Made by a program: the position numbers and the translations under genes. This document shows positions 1-5,305 of a DNA stretch of 7,817 nucleotides, piece by piece (within the stretch, counting starts at the first letter, position 1; each line of letters starts with the position of its first letter). The notes beneath the pieces were generated by a model, which was given only the letters and a program-made list of their open reading frames with translations, was not told the DNA's origin and did not search any database. This DNA is from Alphaproteobacteria bacterium (GTDB lineage Bacteria > Pseudomonadota > Alphaproteobacteria > UBA8366 > GCA-2717185), in assembly GCA_016764135.1 (NCBI GenBank), contig JAESSL010000101.1, positions 1-7,817 of the forward strand, in the 5' to 3' direction.

Positions 1-330
1 CATCGCATGTCCAAAAAGCGATCCTTCCGCCAGAACCGGCGCGAACAGGATTGTCCCGGCCGCCACCAAAATCAGTTGCGCCTGAACGCCGCGCCCGTCG
101 CGATGCACGAATAATTGTCGATACGCTGACGAAAACCCGAACGCAGCGTGGTACAGGACCAGCCCCATCACGCCGCCGGTGACAAAGAGCGCAGAATGTC
201 GCCATCCTTGATCCCGCAGGAAATACGCACCGATCAACAAGGCGCACAGGCCCGCAATCGTGACGCCGCGTTGTATTTTTATGGGTTCGGGATCCGGCCT
301 GAAATCAACGCCGATGGTATCCGCCGTCAT
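1..330 (-). CDS. YeeE/YedE-family membrane transporter, N-terminal part (cut by left edge)
   Basis: Reading leftward from an ATG at 330, 110 codons stay open to the window edge, so the C-terminus is missing. After a polar N-terminus (MTADTIGVDFRPDPEP) come two hydrophobic stretches. Around residues 50-70 there is a segment LYHAAFGFSSAYRQLF, followed by a stretch of type AQLILVAAGTILFAPVLAEG. I recognise these from the YeeE/YedE (TsuA/PmpA-like) inner-membrane family, which imports thiosulfate or related sulfur compounds. That is by-eye family recognition; the substrate here is unknown. The frame is also open upstream to a TTG at 411 and encodes KYGRICFIETAFWVARP just before the ATG, so a longer protein is possible. 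It lies 166 bp downstream of the HAD gene and may have its own promoter, but I see no convincing one. The Shine-Dalgarno site for the ATG is weak (TGGGTGG). Confidence 0.7.
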   Translation of the reverse strand, partial: MTADTIGVDFRPDPEPIKIQRGVTIAGLCALLIGAYFLRDQGWRHSALFVTGGVMGLVLYHAAFGFSSAYRQLFVHRDGRGVQAQLILVAAGTILFAPVLAEGSLFGHAM

Positions 331-496
331 GGGACGCGCCACCCAAAAGGCCGTCTCGATAAAACAGATGCGCCCATATTTCGGCCCTTTTCGAAAATCA
401 CGGCCCCACAATTACTGTGACGACTCGTCTCGAATTTGGACTGTAACGGGCTTTACCGACGATAAATACGCGCGTTCAAGAAAATTTGAGCAGGGT

Positions 497-1354
497 TTAC
501 CACCGCAGCGCCGGCGCCGCGTAGGTTGGAGTTTGCCCCTCGCGATTAAAAAGCATCGCGAGCGCGTAGGGATCGCCAAGGTCCGACAGCTCTTCAGCAT
601 GGATGCCGCCGCTGATAAACAGGGAATCGATCCCGGCGCCATTCGCGCCGCCGATATCATGACACAGGGAATCGCCGATCGCGAGCGTCGGTCCGTGATT
701 CGGCGCCAATTCAAAACATTTACGGTAAACCGGCGCGTGCGGTTTACCGCGGTAATCCACGCGACCACCCAGCACTTCATAACGCTTCGCCGTGGTCCCC
801 GGACAAATAGCCAGACTGCCATCGGGCGCCTTGCTGACAAAATCAGGATTGGCGCACACCATCGGCAATCCCCGCGCCGCCGCGCGCTGGAGCATAGGCT
901 CCATGGCTTTCAGCACCGCCTGGTCGTTGGTCGTCCCCGCATTCAAAATAAAATCTGCGTCTTCCACCGAATCTACCTCGCGCAGCGGCAACCCTTCAAT
1001 CAAACGATTATCGCCATCCCAGGTCAGCATCAAACACTGCGCCCCGAGGTCTGCGTAAAAAGGCTCGCTCGCAGCGTTAAGCGCCTGCCAGACTTCTTCG
1101 CCCGACGTCACGCAATGATCGTACAAATCATCGGTGAACCCCATATCGGCCATACGCGCCTGCGTAACCGCCAGTCGTTTGCCGGAATTCGACAAAATCG
1201 TGATCGTCTTCCCCGCGCGGCGGAGCTCTCGCAAAACATCCACGGCGCCCGCGTGCGGCGTTTCCCCATTATGAAGAACGCCCCATTGATCAATAATAAA
1301 GAGGTCATACTGGTCAGCGACTTCCGCCAACCCGTCCAAAACGCGCACACTCAT
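497..1354 (-). CDS. HAD-superfamily class IIA hydrolase (TIGR01459-like)
   Basis: This is a 285-residue cytoplasmic protein. HAD motif I is DQWGVLHNG, with nucleophile Asp22. Position +2 is Trp24 instead of the usual second Asp, which I recall as normal for the TIGR01459 branch (D-x-W-G-V). Motif II is ILSNSGK with Ser55. Motif IV is GDSLCHDIGGANGAG, with Asp228 and Asp233. The cap between motifs II and III fits class IIA, the NagD/4-nitrophenylphosphatase type. Family members hydrolyse small phosphate esters; the substrate is not predictable from sequence. The ATG at 1354 overlaps the stop of the EAL gene (ATGA), which implies translational coupling and one operon. The stop is TAA. Length is normal for the family. 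Confidence 0.88.
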   Translation of the reverse strand: MSVRVLDGLAEVADQYDLFIIDQWGVLHNGETPHAGAVDVLRELRRAGKTITILSNSGKRLAVTQARMADMGFTDDLYDHCVTSGEEVWQALNAASEPFYADLGAQCLMLTWDGDNRLIEGLPLREVDSVEDADFILNAGTTNDQAVLKAMEPMLQRAAARGLPMVCANPDFVSKAPDGSLAICPGTTAKRYEVLGGRVDYRGKPHAPVYRKCFELAPNHGPTLAIGDSLCHDIGGANGAGIDSLFISGGIHAEELSDLGDPYALAMLFNREGQTPTYAAPALRW

Positions 1355-2631
1355 TCACTTACCTGCAATTCCTGAAATGCTTCGGGTGGATCCTGACTGA
1401 TGCGTGGCTCGCCAAATAAATAGCCTTGCCCAAAATCGATCCTAAAATCAGAGAGCTCCGCCAACATCTGTTCCGTTTCGATTTTTTCAACGATCAGGTC
1501 AATCCCCACATCATCCAACGATTGTTTGGTCGCCCGAACGATTTCGGGATTCAACTTCGCCTGCTCGAGTATCATCGCCGCATCCACTTTGACGAACTGA
1601 AAATTCCGCGCGGCCAGGGCCGGAACGTCAAACCGCATATCGCTTACCTGATCCAGAGAAAACCTGTAGCCTGATTTGGATAACCGTTTCATGTCTGCGG
1701 CGATATCCCCACCCAACAATTCAAATTCATCCTGTGAAAATTCGAACACTAAGGACGGCGCCAGATCCGGGCAATTTTCAAGATAGGAGATAAACTCTTC
1801 AAAAAACGTGCGGTCGCCAATTGAGTGCGGCGTTACATTGCAAAAAAACGCGGTCGCGTAATTATAGCGTTCCGTCCGTCGCAAGAGCTGTACGCAGCGA
1901 AACAGCAACATATTGTCGATGGCGCGAATCAGGCCGCTGGCGCGTGCGGTCTCTATATACTGATCCGGTAAAAGCATGGTGCCATCGGCGGCGCGAATCC
2001 GACTGAAACATTCAAAGAAACGCTGTTTACGCTGCGGCAGGCTGACAATGGGCTGGAGATAGAGATCCACCCGATCACGCCGCAACCCCTCGCGCACAAT
2101 ATCCAGAATCACGCCTTCGTCGAGCGCATTGTAGGAGCGGAATTTCTTCGCTGTCGCATCCGCCAACTGAAGCGCCGCCTCGGCGCGCTCCTCAACCGCA
2201 AGATCAGTGGAGGCCACCCTCTTTCGGGCGGACGCATCTGAATCCTGATCGGAGTACAATTGATCGACCAGCGAATGCAGCACCTTCACCTCGGCGGCGA
2301 CCTGACTGAGGCCAAAGGAATCGCGCTGAGACTCAAACTGCCCGGCGCTCTCCAGCGCCTCATAAATGCGTCGTATTTCGTCGCGCGCCTGGGTCAGCTC
2401 GTTTCGGTTCTGACCATACGCCTTGCGCAGCAAGTTCAATCGCCGCAACGCGCGCCGCGCCTCCGCCCGACGATGCAAAATCTCATGGATCAGCCCGGCC
2501 GACAAAAACGCCGCAAGACCAAACAGCCCCGCCGTGGCGCGCTCAAACCCGAGCGGCGAGACCACGAGAACAACAGCGCCCGTCGCCGCCGCCAGCGTGT
2601 AACACGCAAATATCACGAAATGCCAAATCAC
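1351..2631 (-). CDS. TipF-like membrane protein with coiled coil and degenerate EAL domain
   Basis: This is a 426-residue protein with a GTG start. Residues 4-25 and about 32-50 are hydrophobic membrane segments, 52-130 is a charged helical, coiled-coil-like region, and about 175-412 is an EAL (c-di-GMP phosphodiesterase-type) domain. Domain landmarks are LQPIVSL (192-198), ECF at 207-209 in place of EAL, CNVTPHS with Asn265, FEFSQ (Glu297) in place of the E-L-T-E motif, LDQVSDM (Asp327-Gln328) in place of L-D-D-F-G-T-G, Lys348 and Asp350, EKIET (Glu382), and GQGYLFGEP (Gln402). The second Asp of the loop-6 DD pair is replaced by Gln, so I expect little or no hydrolysis but possible c-di-GMP binding. 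Two membrane helices, a coiled coil and EAL is the architecture of Caulobacter TipF, the flagellar positioning factor. That identity is an inference from layout. The gene is downstream of pyrD by 110 bp and coupled to the HAD gene. Confidence 0.8.
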   Translation of the reverse strand: MIWHFVIFACYTLAAATGAVVLVVSPLGFERATAGLFGLAAFLSAGLIHEILHRRAEARRALRRLNLLRKAYGQNRNELTQARDEIRRIYEALESAGQFESQRDSFGLSQVAAEVKVLHSLVDQLYSDQDSDASARKRVASTDLAVEERAEAALQLADATAKKFRSYNALDEGVILDIVREGLRRDRVDLYLQPIVSLPQRKQRFFECFSRIRAADGTMLLPDQYIETARASGLIRAIDNMLLFRCVQLLRRTERYNYATAFFCNVTPHSIGDRTFFEEFISYLENCPDLAPSLVFEFSQDEFELLGGDIAADMKRLSKSGYRFSLDQVSDMRFDVPALAARNFQFVKVDAAMILEQAKLNPEIVRATKQSLDDVGIDLIVEKIETEQMLAELSDFRIDFGQGYLFGEPRISQDPPEAFQELQVSE

Positions 2632-2709
2632 CGGGATGTCATCCGATCCACTATCACAGGACCACGCCCGCTTTCTGGCGGCGCTGTGGACAGGGTTAAA
2701 CGCTTCAGG

Positions 2710-2738
2710 AGATTACGCCAGACCGCGATTCCCGACAA
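2710..2738 (-). promoter_or_regulatory. Possible sigma70-type promoter for the EAL/HAD pair
   Basis: Just after the pyrD stop, the minus strand reads TTGTCG (2738-2733), a 17-bp spacer, then TAATCT (2715-2710). The match to TTGACA/TATAAT is 4/6 and 3/6 with ideal spacing. It lies about 80 bp upstream of the GTG start of the EAL gene. Such matches occur by chance, so this is only a candidate; the pair could equally be read through from pyrD. Confidence 0.22.
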
Positions 2739-2741
2739 CCA

Positions 2742-3803
2742 TCATCGGTGATCCGCGCCAATGGCGGCGGCGACGCTGTCAAAACCGTCCTGATACAAGT
2801 GCTCGGCGAGGTCCGCCTTTATGCTTCGGATAAGCCCCGGGCCCTTTAACGCCATGGCGGAATACAGCTGTACGAGCGACGCTCCGGCGCGGAGTTTCGC
2901 ATACGCCTCGGCGCCGTTTGAGACGCCGCCAACGCCAATAAGCATCACCTTGCCTTCGGTCAGTCGATACATATCCGCCAGAACCGCCGTCGACGGCGCA
3001 AAAAGCGGCGCCCCACTCAATCCGCCGGCCTCCCCGCGCGCAGGATCGCCGAGCGTGGCGGGACGTTCGATCGTTGTATTGGAAATGATAAGCCCGTCCA
3101 CCGCCTGTTCAACCGCCATGGCGGCAATGTCGCGCTTGTCGTCCGACGTCAAATCAGGCGCAAGCTTGACCAGTAACGGCGGAACGCCGAGCGAACAGAC
3201 CTTTTCCGCCGCCACCCGCACCACGCGGATCAGGCGCGCCAGAACATCTGCGTCCTGCAAGGCGCGCAGACCCGGCGTGTTTGGCGAGGACACATTGATA
3301 ACAAGATAATCCGCCAGGGGCGCCAGTCGCGTCGCGGCGGCCTCATAATCTTCAGCGGCGTCTTCGGTTTCTTTGTTTTTACCGATATTAACGCCGACAA
3401 CGCCACGGCCATGCCGGTGCTCAAGTCGACCGGCGGCGGCTTCCATACCCTGATTGTTGAAGCCCATACGATTGATAACAGCGTTATCTTCCGTCAGCCG
3501 AAACAACCGTGGTTTTGGATTGCCGATTTGCGGACGCGGGGTCACCGTACCGATTTCGGTGAACCCGAAGCCCATTTTCAACAAGGCGGCGTAGGCGCGG
3601 GCGTTTTTGTCAAACCCGGCGGCGACGCCAATAGGATTGGTAAATTCCCGCCCCCAGTAGCGGCACCGCAACACGGGTGAGTCTCGACGTTGGTCAACCG
3701 GGCCCCATCCGCGCGACAGGGCCCAGATTGTCAAATCATGCGCGCGCTCCGGGTCGAGGCGGCGTAAAAACGGCATGGCGAGAGAATGTAAAATCATGAT
3801 CAC
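2742..3803 (-). CDS. pyrD: Dihydroorotate dehydrogenase (quinone), class 2
   Basis: PyrD oxidises dihydroorotate to orotate with FMN and passes electrons to membrane quinone, the fourth step of UMP synthesis. Class 2 features are all visible: an amphipathic N-terminus (PFLRRLDPERAHDLTIWAL); GVAAGFDKNA (59-68) for FMN binding; EIGTVTPRPQ GNPKPR (83-99); NRMGFNNQGM (111-120); VGVNIGKNK; NVSSPNTPGLR (170-180) with the catalytic Ser; LLVKLAPDL; SNTTIERP (241-248); LIGVGGVSNG (288-297); and the C-terminal phosphate-binding LYSAMALKGPG. At 353 residues the length is normal. The first codon of the frame is GTG (3803); ATG at 3797 gives a more typical start (MILHSLAMPFLRR). None of the starts has a good Shine-Dalgarno site. 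The stop is TGA. The gene immediately upstream is the damaged phage holin, not a metabolic gene, so pyrD probably relies on its own promoter in the 77-bp gap or on read-through. Confidence 0.97.
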   Translation of the reverse strand: MIMILHSLAMPFLRRLDPERAHDLTIWALSRGWGPVDQRRDSPVLRCRYWGREFTNPIGVAAGFDKNARAYAALLKMGFGFTEIGTVTPRPQIGNPKPRLFRLTEDNAVINRMGFNNQGMEAAAGRLEHRHGRGVVGVNIGKNKETEDAAEDYEAAATRLAPLADYLVINVSSPNTPGLRALQDADVLARLIRVVRVAAEKVCSLGVPPLLVKLAPDLTSDDKRDIAAMAVEQAVDGLIISNTTIERPATLGDPARGEAGGLSGAPLFAPSTAVLADMYRLTEGKVMLIGVGGVSNGAEAYAKLRAGASLVQLYSAMALKGPGLIRSIKADLAEHLYQDGFDSVAAAIGADHR

Positions 3804-3822
3804 GCGGTGTAACAGGCGGGAC

Positions 3823-3868
3823 GGCGTTTCGCCATAGCGAGAGCGGCGAAAGATTTAGGCGAAACGCC
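3823..3868. repeat. Perfect 11-bp inverted repeat upstream of pyrD
   Basis: The plus strand has GGCGTTTCGCC at 3823-3833 and its exact reverse complement GGCGAAACGCC at 3858-3868, separated by 24 bp. Each arm is itself a 4-bp stem with a 3-base loop (GGCG-TTT-CGCC), so the RNA could form either one long hairpin or two small ones. It fills most of the gap between the holin stop (3881) and the pyrD start. No T-tract follows on either strand, so a classic terminator is not supported. Candidate roles are a regulatory element for pyrD or a junction sequence left by phage insertion. Confidence 0.7.
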
Positions 3869-3880
3869 AACGCCCGCATA

Positions 3881-4123
3881 TCAGGCGCCGCCAAGACGTT
3901 TCATCAACCCGGCGAACATTCCGCCCGGCGCGGCATCAACCGCACCCGCCGCCACCGCCTTGTCCTGACTTCGTTTATAAACATAAATGCCAAGCACCGA
4001 TAACCCGACGCTCCAGATTGTACCCAGGCTCGCCATCGCCGCGATCACAGCGCCGGCGTCGGCGGGACGCGTCACAATCACAAAAGCGATGGCCAACATC
4101 TGCGCCGCCCAGCTGATCGCCAT
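3881..4123 (-). CDS. Holin 3' segment, possible independent 80-residue ORF
   Basis: This in-frame ATG lies just downstream of the holin frameshift and opens an 80-residue reading frame holding the membrane part of the holin. It has a hydrophobic helix at about residues 3-18, a second at about 27-48, then the basic YKRSQDK segment and a small C-terminal tail ending in GLMKRLGGA. No Shine-Dalgarno site precedes the ATG. It overlaps the 5' reading frame by 46 bp, so ribosomes would have to restart or slip. Two membrane helices and a basic tail resemble a minimal holin, but I see this mainly as the displaced end of the broken gene. Confidence 0.4.
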   Translation of the reverse strand: MAISWAAQMLAIAFVIVTRPADAGAVIAAMASLGTIWSVGLSVLGIYVYKRSQDKAVAAGAVDAAPGGMFAGLMKRLGGA

Positions 4124-4434
4124 GATATAACCAATGTGGGGCGCATTCGACGAACATAGGCGTCTTCAGCGGTTGCTTCGGTGCGGATGGTCCGGTTGAT
4201 CTGGGTGAGGACGCCAACATCGCGCGCCAGCGCCAACTCCTCCATTCGCTCAACATGCCGGTTCGCGGCATCGACCTGCGCGGGTGAAATATTCCCCCCC
4301 GCAATGTCGGCGTCGACAGCATTGAGCGCCTTCGCCGCCGCCGCTGCGACCGGGTGATCGATATTGGAAAGCGCGCCGCCGACCGCGCGCGCCAGCAGCG
4401 GCAACCCGATCTGCGCCAGTAACGCGGAGATCAT
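3881..4434 (-). pseudogene. GTA-type 3-TM holin (PF11351-like) broken by a one-base frameshift
   Basis: Holins of this family permeabilise the inner membrane for lysis and release of GTA or phage particles. The 5' part (ATG at 4434 to a stop at 4078) gives 118 residues. It ends its family-like portion with INRTIRTEATAEDAYVRRM RPTL at about residue 101, then runs into unrelated residues. The continuation, GYIMAISWAAQMLAIAF, IWSVGLSVLGIYVYKRSQDK, lies in the -1 frame and ends at 3881. Joining them at TTG (4134-4132) and GGT (4132-4130) gives a seamless 184-residue protein of normal holin length, so one G appears to be missing. All predicted membrane helices lie after the break, so the 5' product cannot act as a holin. 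It starts 3 bp after the hydrolase stop, with GGAGG 8 nt upstream of the ATG. A sequencing error is the main alternative. Confidence 0.85.
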
Positions 4435-4437
4435 CCC

Positions 4438-4896
4438 CTAGTCCTCCAGTTTGTAAAACAGTCGCGCACCAAACCAGGCGCACGGGAAATACCCCCGCGA
4501 CCAGGCGGGACACGTGCTTTCCCTATGAAAATTCGTAGCGCCCTTCGTCGGGTCCTCCAGGACGCCCATGACCGCGCGCCGGGCGATCCGTTTACAATAC
4601 GCCCGGATGCGATCGTCCTGTCGTTTGTCGTCCTGTCGTTTATCGTCACTGGCGTTTTCCACGTTGGCCACCGAATCTTCCAGACCCTGACAGGCGACAC
4701 CCAGAGATGTGGCGAACTCGGCGCTTCTCGCGACACTGGCGGCCCCCAAAAGACGCGCCCGGTTCATCGCCACGGCGGCGATCGCCTCGCGTTCGCGCAC
4801 GGGCGCATCTCGCCCCGCGCGCCACAGCAAGTTTTCCAGTTCAGTTTGGCCGTCAATCGGAGTTATAATTTCAGATGTAAGACGAAGCATATTCAT
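4438..4896 (-). CDS. SleB-like cell wall hydrolase (Hydrolase_2 family), probably degenerate
   Basis: This is a 152-residue protein with an ATG start and GGAGGG 6 nt upstream; the ATG overlaps the TGA of the preceding membrane-protein frame (ATGA). Family landmarks are EAIAAVAMNRARLL (37-50), CKRIARRAVMGVLEDPTKGA (101-120), TNFHRE (121-126, usually T-H-Y/F-H), and a C-terminal WFGARLFYKLED. Relatives cleave peptidoglycan and serve as endolysins in alphaproteobacterial phages and GTAs. Two oddities stand out: the usual F-S-C-W-N segment in the middle is absent, and in its place is a low-complexity DDKRQDDKRQDDR run (84-96) from a DNA tandem repeat. I also cannot place the E-A-R-x-E catalytic segment before the A-V-A-x-x-x-N-R motif. 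The cassette position supports a lysis role; activity is doubtful. The TAG stop is followed by GGG and the in-frame holin ATG. Confidence 0.78.
   Translation of the reverse strand: MNMLRLTSEIITPIDGQTELENLLWRAGRDAPVREREAIAAVAMNRARLLGAASVARSAEFATSLGVACQGLEDSVANVENASDDKRQDDKRQDDRIRAYCKRIARRAVMGVLEDPTKGATNFHRESTCPAWSRGYFPCAWFGARLFYKLED
4614..4643. repeat. Two tandem 15-bp units inside the hydrolase gene
   Basis: The plus strand holds CGTCCTGTCGTTTGT followed directly by CGTCCTGTCGTTTAT, identical at 14 of 15 positions, then a four-base start of a third unit. On the coding strand it encodes two DDKRQ units. Because the unit is a multiple of three, copy-number change keeps the frame. It sits where relatives carry a conserved segment, so slippage expansion may have replaced functional residues. 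Confidence 0.85.
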
Positions 4897-5204
4897 GACT
4901 TGCCCTCCAGGCTTTGAGATCGTCGGTCCAGCTTTGCTTCAATGCGCAGGAGATGTCTGGTGAGGCGCCGTTCGACGTCTTTGAGAAGTTGAATCGACGC
5001 ATAACTCTACGCAACGTCGAGTTTATACGCGGCGACATTATCGCGGAGACGCCCCAACCCGTTTTCATGGTGGCGGCGTTGCTCGTTCAACGCCAACTCA
5101 CCGTCCCGACGCGCTCGCCATACAAACCAGAACATGCCACCAAGGACGGGTATTTCGACCATCGCCAACCATCGAAACAAGTTGGCGCTTACAGTTGCTT
5201 CCAT
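4893..5204 (-). pseudogene. Small lysis-cassette membrane protein interrupted by an in-frame amber codon
   Basis: From ATG 5204, with GGAGG 7 nt upstream, the frame encodes one N-terminal membrane helix (FRWLAMVEIPVLGGMFWFVW, residues 10-29) followed by a charged helical stretch. It reaches KLDVA at residue 65 and meets TAG at 5007-5009. The same frame then continues with convincing coding sequence, SYASIQLLKDVERRLTRHLL and RIEAKLDRRSQSLEG, to a TGA at 4893-4895 that overlaps the hydrolase ATG. I have seen this tail pattern (ErRLT-x-HLLRIE-x-KLD) in small phage/prophage proteins next to hydrolase and holin genes. Without the TAG it would be a 103-residue single-pass protein with a cytoplasmic or periplasmic coiled coil. 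The function is unknown to me; a lysis accessory or spanin-like role is a guess from context. As annotated by simple gene callers it would be a 65-residue product (5007-5204). Confidence 0.8.
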
Positions 5205-5216
5205 ATCATTTCCTCC

Positions 5217-5253
5217 AAAGAAAAACGCCGCGGGACGGAATGTCCACGCGGCG
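5217..5253 (-). terminator. Intrinsic terminator between terL and the lysis cassette
   Basis: The minus strand forms a GC-rich hairpin. CGCCGCG-(T bulge)-GGAC (5253-5242) pairs with GTCCCGCGGCG (5236-5226) around a 5-nt loop (ATTCC), giving 11 pairs. It is followed at once by TTTTTCTTT (5225-5217). It lies about 50 bp after the terL stop. The T-tract runs directly into the GGAGG ribosome site (5216-5212) of the next gene, leaving no room for a promoter downstream of the hairpin. Lysis genes would therefore depend on read-through or antitermination, or on a promoter upstream of the hairpin. Confidence 0.85.
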
Positions 5254-5305
5254 CGCGTTTAGTTTTGACTTCTAATTGTGCAGGAGGCGTCCCGCGCCCG
5301 ACGGC

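Noticed and set aside
419..429. Palindrome GACGACTCGTC between the HAD and YeeE genes as an operator
   Set aside because: Eleven base pairs with no second copy or recognisable regulator motif; too weak to call.
260..1375. Long plus-strand open frame of 371 codons
   Set aside because: It is antisense to the HAD gene, whose motifs are unmistakable; the plus-strand product is Arg/His-rich with no recognisable domain.
2632..2741. Terminator after pyrD
   Set aside because: A CACAG...CTGTG hairpin with an inner GC stem can be drawn at about 2650-2690, but no T-tract follows on the minus strand.
3804..3880. tRNA or tRNA fragment as attachment site beside pyrD
   Set aside because: No cloverleaf, T-psi-C arm or CCA-like end can be drawn from the gap on either strand.
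4124..4145. Programmed -1 frameshifting in the holin gene
   Set aside because: The frames would join by a -1 slip, but the site CCC-ACA-TTG-GTT is not an X-XXY-YYZ heptamer and I see no clear downstream stem-loop; mutation or sequencing error is simpler.
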